A stretch of DNA of 64,000 bases from RZYX01 sp036654375. GTDB lineage: Bacteria > Bacillota > Clostridia > Oscillospirales > Acutalibacteraceae. Both the position numbers and the translations under genes were made by a program. The number at the start of each line of letters is the position of its first letter. Position 1 is the stretch's first letter. The notes beneath the pieces are model-generated. The model had not been told where the DNA came from, did not search any database, and saw only the letters and a program-made list of their open reading frames with translations. Positions 42,500 through 52,035 of the stretch are shown piece by piece. Location of the stretch: positions 38,498-102,497 of the forward strand of contig JAVVSD010000005.1 in assembly GCA_036654375.1 (NCBI GenBank). Reading direction: 5' to 3'.

Positions 42500-43228
42500 T
42501 TAAATTATATCCTTTGAAAGCAGAAAATCATGAGCCTTGTTTAGTATCTTCTTGTCATTCTCAAACTTTAGCTTATCCATTGTATCCTGAAAGTTCATCC
42601 ACATATAATCGTCGATTTCTTCCTCCTGAATTATTGTTTCGCTGTCATTTGTGCTGGCAAGAAAAATGTTGACTGTTTTTTCAACTCTTCCCTGAATTGT
42701 ATACTCTGACTCTGTTATAAAATCTGGAATCAAGTCAATATGAACTCCCGTTTCCTCAAGCACTTCTCGGTATGCTGTTTGCTCAAGGCTCTCTCCTCGT
42801 TCAACATGGCCTTTTGGAAAACTCCAATGCGCACTTCGCTTGTTTTTTATTAACAGATATCTAATCTCACCATCAACAGACCTGAAAACAACAGCTCCAC
42901 ATGAACGCTCATAAAGACAATCTAATCTGCATTTATCATCAATATTTATGAATCGCAAGGCGTCAAAAATTTCTGTTTCAATAAACCTTTTGCTCTTTGG
43001 AGAAACAATGAGAATCCGCTCGCCATCCAAAAGCATTGTTGCAATTACTCTTCCATCAAATGTTTTGACCGGATGCTCAATTCCCATTATATAAGCTTTG
43101 AATTTTTCTCTTTTTCTTGTGGTGACGAAATCTATTTCGCCAAAATTTAACCCATACTTCATATTGGTTCTCTTATCCAAGGAGCCAATAGGTTGGGTAA
43201 CTTTAACTCTGACATATCTGCCAAGCAT
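42500..43228 (-). CDS. Nudix hydrolase with an extra N-terminal domain
   Basis: The 242 residues form two domains. The N-terminal one (1-105; LGRYVRVKVTQPIGS, KYGLNFGEI) resembles a PPase-like small beta domain found fused or adjacent to Nudix proteins in Clostridia; I cannot name it firmly. The C-terminal Nudix domain carries a full box, GHVERGESLEQTAYREVLEE followed by TGV, so it should cleave a nucleoside-diphosphate-linked substrate or similar. The ATG at 43228 follows CGGAGG by 6 bases. Confidence 0.85.
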   Translation of the reverse strand: MLGRYVRVKVTQPIGSLDKRTNMKYGLNFGEIDFVTTRKREKFKAYIMGIEHPVKTFDGRVIATMLLDGERILIVSPKSKRFIETEIFDALRFINIDDKCRLDCLYERSCGAVVFRSVDGEIRYLLIKNKRSAHWSFPKGHVERGESLEQTAYREVLEETGVHIDLIPDFITESEYTIQGRVEKTVNIFLASTNDSETIIQEEEIDDYMWMNFQDTMDKLKFENDKKILNKAHDFLLSKDII

Positions 43229-43392
43229 TTTGTACCTCCGCATATGGTGCTACGCACTTAAATTATTTGAAATTATTATACTCTTTTTAATCGTTGTATA
43301 CAAGAATTTTTTTGTTAACATTGTATATTCCTTCATTTTATGGTATCCTTTTAGTATAAATTATTGTTTGGATTTTATTGTGGGGAAAGAAT

Positions 43393-44229
43393 ATGAGTAC
43401 ACTATACATAACTGATTTAGATGGAACTTTACTGACACCTAATATTTGTGTTTCGGCAAAATCCGCCGAAATTCTCAATATGCTTATTAACAATGGAATG
43501 CTTTTTTCTGTTGCAACTGCAAGAAGCCAAGGTTCTATTAGGGGACTTCTTGACAATGTTGATATCAGGCTTCCAATTGTTTTGCTAAACGGCGTTTTTA
43601 TTTACGATCTAAAGGACAAAAAGAATCTGCATCACTACCCGCTGGACAAAGATGCGGCTGACAAAATACTTGATGTTTTTTTATCTGCTGGCAAAAGTCC
43701 TTTCATGTATATCCTTAAAGATGATGCAATAGACCTTATTTTTACTCATCTTCAACTGGACATTCACAAAACCTTTTATGAAAAACGCAAGCCCCTTTTT
43801 GACTATAGATTTTATCAGGTTGACAGCTATGATGTACCTGATAATTCTGATGTTGTCTATTTTAATCTTATTGACCTTTATACTGAGCTTTTGCCTATTT
43901 ATGAAAAACTTTGTTTAATACCCGGAGTTTCGTGTGCCTTTTATAGCGACAGCTACTCACCCTATTGGTTTTTAGAAGTTTACAGCGATATGGCAAGCAA
44001 AAGCAATGGTGCAACAATGCTAAAAAAGATTTGCAGAGCTGACAAGGTTGTTGCCTTTGGCGATAACCATAACGATATTATGATGTTTGACACTGCTGAC
44101 GAATGTTATGCAACAGGCAACGCTGTTCAGGAGCTTAAAGATATTGCAACTGGCGTTATTGGTGCAAACTTTGATGATGGAGTTGCAAGATTACTGCTTG
44201 AACGCTTTCAAAATGATACATTATTTTAA
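43393..44229 (+). CDS. HAD hydrolase, Cof-type
   Basis: Haloacid-dehalogenase phosphatase of 278 residues. Motif I is DLDGTLL (residues 8-14) with the nucleophile Asp, motif II SVATARS, motif III Lys in the MASKSNGATML stretch and motif IV FGDNHNDIMMF. A large C2 cap is inserted, as in Cof-type sugar phosphatases. GGGGAAAG is the SD. Substrate unknown. Confidence 0.93.
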   Translation: MSTLYITDLDGTLLTPNICVSAKSAEILNMLINNGMLFSVATARSQGSIRGLLDNVDIRLPIVLLNGVFIYDLKDKKNLHHYPLDKDAADKILDVFLSAGKSPFMYILKDDAIDLIFTHLQLDIHKTFYEKRKPLFDYRFYQVDSYDVPDNSDVVYFNLIDLYTELLPIYEKLCLIPGVSCAFYSDSYSPYWFLEVYSDMASKSNGATMLKKICRADKVVAFGDNHNDIMMFDTADECYATGNAVQELKDIATGVIGANFDDGVARLLLERFQNDTLF

Positions 44230-44312
44230 TGATTTGTTTACATTATATTAATAAATTTAGTTTAAATTATTGTTTAGATGTCAAATATATGAATCACAAG
44301 GATTTTGATTGA

Positions 44313-44846
44313 ATGGGAACTGTTTTTTCAGCATATAAGAAATCTCTATCGCTCGACAATTTAATTGACTCTGAGTTCTATGAACTAATCGAGGATTTGA
44401 TTGCTACTGAGGAAGTTAAAAGTCTTGCCGATTATGTGCAGCACTATGACATAAACCGATTACAGCATGTCATGAGTGTTGCTTATCTGTCTTTTCTTGT
44501 ATGCAAAAAATTGAGGCTTGACACAAGTGCCGCTGCAAGAGCTGGGCTGCTTCATGATTTGTTCTATTATGACTGGCACGAAAAGGACGACGGAAGCCAC
44601 AGGCTTCATGGATATCGTCACCCTGCATTTGCTGCGGAAAATGCAAAAAAGCTTACTACCATTTCAAAAAAAGAGGAAAACATTATTTTGCGTCATATGT
44701 GGCCTCTCACTCTCACTCCTCCAAAGTACAGGGAGTCTTTCGTTGTTACTATGTCAGATAAGTATTGTGCTTCGGTTGAAATTGTTTACTCTATTTCAGA
44801 GAAGTATAATCTTAAATTTATGGATTTAGGGTTGAAAATGGTTTAA
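44313..44846 (+). CDS. HD-domain phosphohydrolase
   Basis: The 177-residue HD-superfamily protein has metal ligands RLQHVMSV (first His), LLHDLFYYD (His-Asp), HGYRHPAFAA and ILRHMWP, then MSDKYCA. This layout is that of small HD hydrolases acting on nucleotides or related phosphates. AAGGA precedes the ATG at 11 bases. It is followed in the same direction by a CmpB-type membrane protein 17 bases later. Confidence 0.88.
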   Translation: MGTVFSAYKKSLSLDNLIDSEFYELIEDLIATEEVKSLADYVQHYDINRLQHVMSVAYLSFLVCKKLRLDTSAAARAGLLHDLFYYDWHEKDDGSHRLHGYRHPAFAAENAKKLTTISKKEENIILRHMWPLTLTPPKYRESFVVTMSDKYCASVEIVYSISEKYNLKFMDLGLKMV

Positions 44847-44863
44847 TTTTTAGGATGTGTTTT

Positions 44864-45709
44864 ATGGACAAGATTTTATTATATATTGCTTTCTTTTTTT
44901 TCTACAGTTTTATTGGTTGGATACTTGAGTGCATTTGGTGTACATTTAGTGAAACAAGACAAGCCCATAGATTTGTGTTTATTAACCGAGGGTTTTTAGC
45001 TGGGCCGTTATGCCCAATTTACGGATGCTCTGCTCTTTCAATGACTATTTTCCTTCAGCCATTTGCACATAACCTGATTATTGTTTTCTTCCTTGGCATT
45101 GTTGTCTGTGACTTGGTTGAATACCTCACAAGCTATATTATGGAAAAGATTTTTAATGCCCGTTGGTGGGATTATTCAAATAGGTTCATGAATCTTCATG
45201 GCAGAATATGTCTTGAGCATACAGTTATATGGGGCATTTTGTCTGTTATCTTTATTCGTTTTATTAATCCCTCTGTAACAAGTCTTATTCAAAAAATTCC
45301 ACAGCAGTATTTTGATATTGCAATCTATGTTTTGCTTGCCATCTTTATTATTGATTTCCTTATTGCTGTTATCGCAACCATTGATATCAATGTCCTTCGA
45401 AGCAAAATCAAATCAATTCGCTCGGCATCCCTTGATGATTCTGATGTTGAAGTTGTTGAGGTTGGCTCTTCTGGGAATAACAATGTCTTTGAAAGAATTA
45501 GCGACTTAAAGTCAAAGATTAAGTCAATTTCTTTTCCAACACGCCTACACATTAAAAGAATTTTAAGAGAGTATCCAAGCCTTAAGGCTCAAATAAGAGT
45601 CCAGCTTGAAGAGCTTAAGGATATTCCGGTTGATATAAAAGAAGAGCTTAAGGACATTCAAAACGAAATTAAAAACCGTTTTTTGTTTGATGACGATGTA
45701 ATGTATTGA
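44864..45709 (+). CDS. Putative ABC transporter permease, CmpB family
   Basis: The 281 residues comprise about five or six membrane segments (residues 5-190; YIAFFFFYSFIGWILECIW, FINRGFLAGPLCPIYG) followed by a charged, probably coiled cytoplasmic tail. FxNRGFLxGPxCPIYG is the signature of the CmpB family (annotated ABC_trans_CmpB), common in Firmicutes; transport has not been shown as far as I know. The ATG at 44864 is 9 bases after AGG; an ATG at 44855 abuts the SD. Confidence 0.85.
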   Translation: MDKILLYIAFFFFYSFIGWILECIWCTFSETRQAHRFVFINRGFLAGPLCPIYGCSALSMTIFLQPFAHNLIIVFFLGIVVCDLVEYLTSYIMEKIFNARWWDYSNRFMNLHGRICLEHTVIWGILSVIFIRFINPSVTSLIQKIPQQYFDIAIYVLLAIFIIDFLIAVIATIDINVLRSKIKSIRSASLDDSDVEVVEVGSSGNNNVFERISDLKSKIKSISFPTRLHIKRILREYPSLKAQIRVQLEELKDIPVDIKEELKDIQNEIKNRFLFDDDVMY

Positions 45710-45716
45710 TATTATA

Positions 45717-45740
45717 AAAAGCACCCTTTGGGGTGCTTTT
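45717..45740. terminator. Bidirectional terminator before hisE
   Basis: AAAAGCACCC and GGGTGCTTTT around a TTTG loop, T-rich on both strands, serving the CmpB-type gene and the his operon. Confidence 0.9.
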
Positions 45741-45751
45741 ATTTTTTCTTA

Positions 45752-46078
45752 TTATGTGTCTTTATCCACCTCGTGAAAGGTTTTAAGGTTTCCTTGCTTT
45801 TCTCTTCTGTGTTCAAGCTCTGTAACGATATCTTCAAGTGGTATACCTTCGTTTACCATCATCACCATAAGGTGGAAAAGCAGGTCGCTTATTTCTCCAA
45901 TTGTTTCAGAGTTGTTGCCATTTTTGGCAGCTATTATCGTTTCTCCACATTCTTCTGCACACTTTTTTAGTATCTTGTCTGTTCCCTTTTCAAAAAGATA
46001 GCAAGTATATGACCCCTCTTGCGGATTTTGCTTTCTGTCTTCAATAATTTCATATAAGTCCTTAAAAACATCTTGCAT
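45752..46078 (-). CDS. hisE: Phosphoribosyl-ATP diphosphatase
   Basis: The 108-residue MazG-like enzyme catalyses the second histidine step. EECGETIIAAKNG and ISDLLFHLMVMM are the metal-binding helices. It is separate from hisI, which it follows with a one-base TAATG overlap. Last gene of the operon. Confidence 0.95.
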   Translation of the reverse strand: MQDVFKDLYEIIEDRKQNPQEGSYTCYLFEKGTDKILKKCAEECGETIIAAKNGNNSETIGEISDLLFHLMVMMVNEGIPLEDIVTELEHRREKQGNLKTFHEVDKDT

Positions 46079-46404
46079 TATTCTTCCTCCTCCAATACCG
46101 TATTAAAAAAGCAGGTTCTGTTGCCAGTGTGGCAGGCAGGACCTTTTTGCTTTACTTTTATAAGTAATGTGTCATTATCGCAATCGCTTGTTATTCTGAC
46201 CACTTTTTGTGTGTGTCCAGAGGTTTCACCTTTATTCCATAGCTTTTGGCGTGAACGACTAAAGAACCATGTGTATCCTGTTTCAAGTGTCTTTTGAAGC
46301 GACTCCTTATTCATATATGCAAGCATTAAAACTGCCCCATCTTTTTCATCGGTTACTATAGCCGGTATAAGCTCACTCTTTATAAAAAATTTATCCAAAT
46401 TCAT
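46078..46404 (-). CDS. hisI: Phosphoribosyl-AMP cyclohydrolase
   Basis: Third histidine step. The 108 residues hold GAVLMLAYMNKESL, FFSRSRQKLWNKGETSGH, and zinc ligands in DCDNDTLL and GPACHTG. AAAGGA lies 9 bases before the ATG at 46404; the frame runs on upstream into hisA without signals. Confidence 0.95.
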   Translation of the reverse strand: MNLDKFFIKSELIPAIVTDEKDGAVLMLAYMNKESLQKTLETGYTWFFSRSRQKLWNKGETSGHTQKVVRITSDCDNDTLLIKVKQKGPACHTGNRTCFFNTVLEEEE

Positions 46405-46438
46405 TTTAAGCATTCCTTTCGCTTTTGACATAGTCAAT

Positions 46439-47155
46439 TTAGCAATTGCACACTTCAATCGCACTGCTTAAATCCAATGTACCTTTGTATATTGAGCGAC
46501 CACAGATTGCGCCATAAAGACCGCTGTTACGCAGTTCTGTTATGTCATTTATGTCTGTCACTCCGCCACTTGCAATAATATCGCAGGCAACGGCATCATT
46601 GAGTTTGCTAAGTTGCTCTGTATTTGGTCCCGTAAGCATTCCATCTCTTGCAATATCTGTAAAGATAATATACTTTACACCCACCTGCTCCATTTGTTTA
46701 GCAAGGTCTATGTAGCCAACTGAGCTGTCTTTTACCCAACCCTCTGCCGCGACCTTTCCGTTCTTTGCATCAATGCCAACGGCTATTTTTTCGCCATATT
46801 TCTCAACTGCATCAACAACAAGCTGTTGGTTTGACAATGCAACAGAGCCGAGAATTACTCTGCTAACTCCGTTTTGAAGATAAAAATCAATGTCATCCAT
46901 TGTTCTTATACCGCCACCAACTTCAACAAGCAGTCCGCTTGTCTTTGCAATATTTACTACAATTTCGCTATTAATTCTTTTGCCAGCAAATGCACCGTCT
47001 ATATCAACTACATGAATCCACTTTGCACCTGCCTGCTTAAAACTTTTTGCAGTTTCTATTGGGTCATGTGCCACTTGCTGAGCTGTTTTTATATCACCTT
47101 TGCTTAGCCTGACACAGGTCGCGTCTTTTATATCTATCGCAGGAAAAATAATCAT
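46439..47155 (-). CDS. hisA: ProFAR isomerase HisA
   Basis: TIM barrel of 238 residues. FPAIDIKDATCVRL with the catalytic Asp, VVDIDGAFAG, VGGGIRTMDD, FTDIARDGML with the second Asp, and IIASGGV are all present. AGGAGG fixes the ATG at 47155, 17 codons into the longer frame. HisH and HisF genes, which normally flank hisA, are absent on both sides. Confidence 0.96.
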   Translation of the reverse strand: MIIFPAIDIKDATCVRLSKGDIKTAQQVAHDPIETAKSFKQAGAKWIHVVDIDGAFAGKRINSEIVVNIAKTSGLLVEVGGGIRTMDDIDFYLQNGVSRVILGSVALSNQQLVVDAVEKYGEKIAVGIDAKNGKVAAEGWVKDSSVGYIDLAKQMEQVGVKYIIFTDIARDGMLTGPNTEQLSKLNDAVACDIIASGGVTDINDITELRNSGLYGAICGRSIYKGTLDLSSAIEVCNC

Positions 47156-47171
47156 CTTGTGCCTCCTGATT

Positions 47172-47747
47172 TTAGAGTGTTCCTTTTGTTGAGAGAACTG
47201 CGCCATCTGTCCTTACAGCGGCAGCCTTAAGTGAGTGTGCTACTGCCTTGAAAAGTGCTTCTATCTGGTGGTGTGCATTGTTGCCATACACCACACTTGC
47301 GTGCAGAGTTATGCCTGCGTTGTTTGCAAATGCTCTAAAAAACTCCTCGCAAAGGCAGGTATCAAAATTTCCAACCTGTTCTTGCTCAAAGCTTGCAGAA
47401 AAAACCAAAAAAGGTCTTCCGCTAACATCAATTATTGCACCTGCAAGTGACTCGTCCATTGGAATAAACATATTCCCGAATCGTGCTATTCCGCCTTTAT
47501 CTCCAAGTGCCTGTGAAAATGCAGAGCCAAGAACAATGCCGACATCCTCAACAGTGTGATGTCCGTCGACTTGCAAATCTCCCTTTGCATCAATCTTTAA
47601 CCCAAAGTTGCCATGAACTGCAAATGCGGTTAGCATATGGTCAAAAAAGCCTATACCTGTGTTTATTTCGACCTCTCCGCCATCAAGACAAAGGCTTATG
47701 TTTATATCTGTTTCCTTCGTTTTTCTCTGTAGCTCCGCTGTTCTCAT
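47172..47747 (-). CDS. hisB: Imidazoleglycerol-phosphate dehydratase
   Basis: The 191-residue monofunctional dehydratase has metal-binding motifs GFFDHMLTAFAVHG, DGHHTVEDVGI, DESLAGAIIDVSGRP and HHQIEALFKA. TAAGGTGGG precedes the ATG, 2 bases after the hisC stop. Its stop is 16 bases before the hisA ATG. Confidence 0.97.
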   Translation of the reverse strand: MRTAELQRKTKETDINISLCLDGGEVEINTGIGFFDHMLTAFAVHGNFGLKIDAKGDLQVDGHHTVEDVGIVLGSAFSQALGDKGGIARFGNMFIPMDESLAGAIIDVSGRPFLVFSASFEQEQVGNFDTCLCEEFFRAFANNAGITLHASVVYGNNAHHQIEALFKAVAHSLKAAAVRTDGAVLSTKGTL

Positions 47748-47749
47748 TC

Positions 47750-48808
47750 TTATCCCACCTTATAAAATTTCTTTAAGTTTTTTATGACCTGCTGATTCTC
47801 AAATTCTGTTCCAGCCGTTATCCTCAAATACCCGTTCATGTTGCGAACAATTATCCCCTGTGATTTAAGGTAGCCAAAAATCTTTGTTGCATCATTTGTT
47901 TTGACAAACAAAAAGTTTGTGTTCGACTCATATAGCCTCAGCTTTTCAGGCATTTTCTGCTCTATCTCTTTTAAATCAGCATACAACATTTTACGCGACT
48001 TAATAATAGACTTCGTTGTCTGCTCAATATATTGCGTGTGGCTTAGTAAAACATCTGCCGCCGCCTGTGTTAATGAGTTTACATTATAGGGTGACTTTGC
48101 CGCCTTTATGACATCTGTGAGCGTTTTATTGGCTATTGCAAAGCCAAGACGAACGCAGGCAAAGCCCAAAGCCTTTGAGCAGGTCTTAAGAATTATCAAA
48201 TTATCATAATCCTGCACCTGCGAAAGAAGCGACTGATTCCAAAAGTCCATGTATGCTTCATCGAGAACTATCAGTGCATCTGTACATTCAATCAATTTTT
48301 TGATATCATCTGCCAAAAAACCCACAGAAGTCGGGTTGCATGGATTTGAAAATATGACCATTCGTGCTTTTGAAGAGTTTACCTCATCAATAAGACTTTC
48401 AAAATCAACCTTAAAGTTTTCGTCCTTAAAAAACTCCTTGCACTCACATTCAACAAGAGTTGTATAAAATTTATACATTGAAAAGTCTGGCAAAAGCGTT
48501 ATGACCTTGTCACCCTTTTGCAAAAATGCAGTCATTATTATCGAGATAATTTCGTCTGAACCATTTCCCGCAACAACAAGCTCCTCTGACACATTGCAAA
48601 TCTTTGCAAACTTTTTGCAAACCTCTGTTGCAAGACAATCCGGATATCTGTTAAAAGACACGCTTGAAAGTGCCTCCACAATACTGTTTTGTATGTTTTT
48701 AGGAGGCAGAACAAACGACTCATTTGCGTCAAGCCTTATTGGATATTCTCCACAAATTGGGTCATATGGGCTAAGATTTTTTATTTTCTCATTTAGTTCA
48801 AATGGCAT
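47750..48808 (-). CDS. hisC: Histidinol-phosphate aminotransferase
   Basis: PLP aminotransferase (fold type I) of 352 residues with LDANES, VLDEAYMDF, and KTCSKALGFACVRLGF containing the PLP lysine. The ATG at 48808 has GGAAGG upstream; a GTG at 48820 overlaps the SD. Confidence 0.95.
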   Translation of the reverse strand: MPFELNEKIKNLSPYDPICGEYPIRLDANESFVLPPKNIQNSIVEALSSVSFNRYPDCLATEVCKKFAKICNVSEELVVAGNGSDEIISIIMTAFLQKGDKVITLLPDFSMYKFYTTLVECECKEFFKDENFKVDFESLIDEVNSSKARMVIFSNPCNPTSVGFLADDIKKLIECTDALIVLDEAYMDFWNQSLLSQVQDYDNLIILKTCSKALGFACVRLGFAIANKTLTDVIKAAKSPYNVNSLTQAAADVLLSHTQYIEQTTKSIIKSRKMLYADLKEIEQKMPEKLRLYESNTNFLFVKTNDATKIFGYLKSQGIIVRNMNGYLRITAGTEFENQQVIKNLKKFYKVG

Positions 48809-48828
48809 TTGATTTGCCACCTTCCAAT

Positions 48829-50112
48829 TTATAATCTTACTTTTATTGAGTTTGCGTGTGCATCAAGCCCTTCTGTTTGTGCAAGCTTTATAATGTCGCT
48901 ACTTGCACCTTGAAGTGCCTGTTTTGTATAGTAAATGAAGCTTGATTTCTTTATAAAGCTGTCAACTGAGAGCGGTGAAAAAAAGCGAGCAGTACCGCTG
49001 GTTGGAAGAACATGGTTTGGCCCTGCATAATAATCTCCAAGTGGTTCCGGTGAATAATCGCCGAGAAATATCGAGCCAGCGTTATCAATCCTGCCTATAT
49101 ATTCAAGTGGATTTTTTACACACAACTCAAGATGCTCTGGTGCAAATTCATTTGCAAAGTCGATTGCACTGTCAAGATTTTCGCACACAATTACCGCACC
49201 AAAATCATCTATTGACCTTTGTGCTATTTCCTGCCTTGGAAGTTTTGCCAACTGATTTTCAATCTCTTCCACTGTGCTTTTTGCTATTTCTTCACTTGTT
49301 GTTAAAAGAATTGAGCTTGCAAGCTTGTCATGCTCTGCCTGCGAAAGCAAATCGGCGGCAAGGAATTTTGGATTAGCCGTTTCATCTGCTATTATAAGAA
49401 TTTCACTTGGACCTGCAATCATATCTATATCAACTGTCCCGTAAAGTTGCTTTTTTGCTGTGGCAACATAAATGTTGCCTGGACCGACAATTTTGTCCAC
49501 ACGAGGTATTGACTGCGTGCCATATGCAAGTGCTGCAACAGCCTGCGCCCCACCCACAAGAAACACTTTGTCAACTCCTGCAACGGCGGCGGCGGCAAGA
49601 ATGTTTGGGTTTGCTGTGCCTTCTTTTGTTGGAGGAGTAACCATTATTATCTCTTCTACTCCCGCTATTTTTGCAGGAATTGCATTCATTAGCACTGATG
49701 AAGGATAGGCGGCTGTACCACCCGGAACATAGATGCCAACTCTTTTAAGCCCTCTTATTCTTTGCCCCATTATTACACCGTTTTCCTGAGTGTTGAGCCA
49801 GCTTTGCTGTTTTTGACGCTCATGGAAATCGCGTATATTTTCTGCTGCTTTATAAAGCGCAAAGACAAAATCCTTGTCACACTTATCGGCTGCACTCTCT
49901 ATTTCTGCTCTTGTCACTTCTATCTGCTCAGGTGCTTTACCGTCAAATTGCATAGTATAGGCACGAACTGCGTCATCGCCTTCCATTCTCACACTGTACA
50001 GAATGTCGCTAACCTCACCGTTAACCTTGCGGTCTATTTCACTGCTTCTAAGGTTTAGTTTGTTTATCATTTCGACTTCTGCAAAGCCGTCTGCCTTTGT
50101 TATTGATAACAT
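48829..50112 (-). CDS. hisD: Histidinol dehydrogenase
   Basis: Zinc enzyme of 427 residues for the last two oxidations. YVPGGTAAYPSSVLMNAIPA, the signature IDMIAGPSEILIIADE, the catalytic HLELC and GPNHVLPTSGTARF are all intact. Its start overlaps the hisG end by 13 bases. Confidence 0.96.
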   Translation of the reverse strand: MLSITKADGFAEVEMINKLNLRSSEIDRKVNGEVSDILYSVRMEGDDAVRAYTMQFDGKAPEQIEVTRAEIESAADKCDKDFVFALYKAAENIRDFHERQKQQSWLNTQENGVIMGQRIRGLKRVGIYVPGGTAAYPSSVLMNAIPAKIAGVEEIIMVTPPTKEGTANPNILAAAAVAGVDKVFLVGGAQAVAALAYGTQSIPRVDKIVGPGNIYVATAKKQLYGTVDIDMIAGPSEILIIADETANPKFLAADLLSQAEHDKLASSILLTTSEEIAKSTVEEIENQLAKLPRQEIAQRSIDDFGAVIVCENLDSAIDFANEFAPEHLELCVKNPLEYIGRIDNAGSIFLGDYSPEPLGDYYAGPNHVLPTSGTARFFSPLSVDSFIKKSSFIYYTKQALQGASSDIIKLAQTEGLDAHANSIKVRL

Positions 50113-50741
50113 ATTTTCTCACCCTTTGCCACTTCTATTTTGTTAATGAGATTTTCAATCTCTTCTCTTCTAAGCTTCATGCTTGCCATGTTGACAATCA
50201 CTCTTGCTGAAATGGGCATTATCTCCTCGATAACTTCAAGCCCATTTTCTTTTAGCGTTGAGCCTGTTTCGACTATATCTACTATTGCATCTGAAAGCTC
50301 TAAAAGTGGTGCAAGCTCCACAGAACCCTCTATCTTTATGATTTTTATATCCATACCCTTGCTTTCAAAAAATTTGCGAGCAATGTTTGGATACTTTGTT
50401 GCGATACACTTTACATTGTATCCGCTCCAAAAATCTGCTCCAACCTTTGTTGCAAGTGCAAATTTACACTTGCCAAAGCCCAAATCTGTCACTTCATAGA
50501 AGCTTCTTCCGTTTTCTGCAATTGTGTCTTTTCCAACGATTCCTAAATCGCAAACGCCATGCTCAACATATGTTATAACATCTGCCGCCTTTGCCAGCAC
50601 AACTTCAAAATCACCGACGGGAAGAATTAGCCTGCGTCCCTTGTTTTTGAGTTCGGAACAGTCAAGTCCCATTGCCTCAAAAAGCTTAATGCTGTTTTTT
50701 TCAAGTCTGCCCTTTGTTAAAGCTATTCGTATCGGTCGCAT
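50100..50741 (-). CDS. hisG: ATP phosphoribosyltransferase, short form
   Basis: First histidine step. At 213 residues this is the short HisG lacking the regulatory ACT-like domain, which needs HisZ; HisZ is encoded just upstream. IALTKGRLEKNS and the PRPP site EGSVELAPLLELSDAIVDIV are clear. GGGGAG is 8 bases before the ATG at 50741. Confidence 0.96.
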   Translation of the reverse strand: MRPIRIALTKGRLEKNSIKLFEAMGLDCSELKNKGRRLILPVGDFEVVLAKAADVITYVEHGVCDLGIVGKDTIAENGRSFYEVTDLGFGKCKFALATKVGADFWSGYNVKCIATKYPNIARKFFESKGMDIKIIKIEGSVELAPLLELSDAIVDIVETGSTLKENGLEVIEEIMPISARVIVNMASMKLRREEIENLINKIEVAKGEKICYQ

Positions 50742-50754
50742 TGATTTCACTCCC

Positions 50755-51954
50755 CTATATCTTCGTTTCTGTAATTTTTTCGGCTGTTACGAGTACAAAG
50801 CGTTTGATGCCTTTTTTTCTTGCATATTTCTGCGACTGATTCGCGGTTTCAAACACACTATTTTCACAAATAAAGCCTTTTTCAGTAAGCTCTGTCAAAT
50901 GCTTAAGTGCCTTTATTTCACACCCATTTTCGCCAAATACAAGGACATCGGCAGGTCTTGTTGGTCTTATCTCTCCTCTGGATAGCATTGCATTTGCAAG
51001 TGCGTCGACCTCAACGCCAAAGCCTGTAGCTGGAAGTGGATTCCCAAATTCGCCAATCAGCATATCGTATCTTCCGCCTGAAAGCACTGTTATTCCAGAC
51101 CCCTCTATATATCCTCTGAAAACAACCCCTGTGTAATAGTTGCTTCTATGTACCAGTCCTAAGTCAATATTTATTTTGTTTCCCAGCCCCAAATCGGCAA
51201 GTCTGCTGTACACACTTTTAAGGTAGTCAAGTGATTTTTTTGCATCTTCACTTGCACAAAGCTGTGCTGCCTTGTCAAGCACTTCGACTCCTCCAAAAAG
51301 ACGAGGCAACATCTTTATTGCTCTTGTTGTTTCGTTTGTTTCAAGATTGTCGATTATATCATTAAGTGCTGCATAGTTTTTTGCCTCTATCAATATACTA
51401 ATTTTCTCTCTTGTTTCATCGTCTGTGTTAAGGCTTGCTGAAAGTGCCTTAAAAAAACCTGCATGCCCAATTTCTATTCTGTAGTCCTTGACACCGCATT
51501 CATCTAAAGCATCCACAGCGGTTGTGATGATTTCAAGATCCGCTCTTAACCCTTTTGAGCCTACAAGCTCAATTCCGCTTTGTGCCGCCTCATCATTTAG
51601 TCCCGTAAGTGATGGGCTTTGTCTGAATACTTTTTGTGTGTAATAAAGACGGATTGGAAGGCTCATTTCCTTAAGCCTTGTTGCCGCAACACGAGCTATT
51701 GGCAGTGTGTTGTCTGGTCTTAGCACCATAAGCCTGCCCTGTGAATCTGTCAGCTTATACATTGATTCGGGTAATATGCCTGCACTTTCTCGGTCATAGA
51801 CATCAAAAAACTCAATGCTTGGAGTTATTATTCTATTGTATCCCCTTGATTTGAACAACGCAGAAAGCCTTGATTCAACAATTCTTCTTGCACTACACTC
51901 CTCAAAAAGTAAATCTCGTGTACCCTCTGGGGTAACTTTTGCATATCTTTTCAT
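50755..51954 (-). CDS. hisZ: ATP phosphoribosyltransferase regulatory subunit
   Basis: HisRS paralogue of 399 residues required for HisG activity and histidine feedback. It shows TPEGTRDLLFEEC, RPDNTLPIARVAATRL, YYTQKVFRQS and YYTGVVFRGY but lacks the anticodon-binding role; the C-terminus is short. GGAGG fixes the ATG at 51954. First gene of the operon hisZGDCBAIE. Confidence 0.95.
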   Translation of the reverse strand: MKRYAKVTPEGTRDLLFEECSARRIVESRLSALFKSRGYNRIITPSIEFFDVYDRESAGILPESMYKLTDSQGRLMVLRPDNTLPIARVAATRLKEMSLPIRLYYTQKVFRQSPSLTGLNDEAAQSGIELVGSKGLRADLEIITTAVDALDECGVKDYRIEIGHAGFFKALSASLNTDDETREKISILIEAKNYAALNDIIDNLETNETTRAIKMLPRLFGGVEVLDKAAQLCASEDAKKSLDYLKSVYSRLADLGLGNKINIDLGLVHRSNYYTGVVFRGYIEGSGITVLSGGRYDMLIGEFGNPLPATGFGVEVDALANAMLSRGEIRPTRPADVLVFGENGCEIKALKHLTELTEKGFICENSVFETANQSQKYARKKGIKRFVLVTAEKITETKI

Positions 51955-52035
51955 AATAATCCTCCACAAGCCTGATGTTAAAATGTATTTTGTTTGTTTC
52001 TTATAATTTTAATTCTATATCATTAATTATAATAT

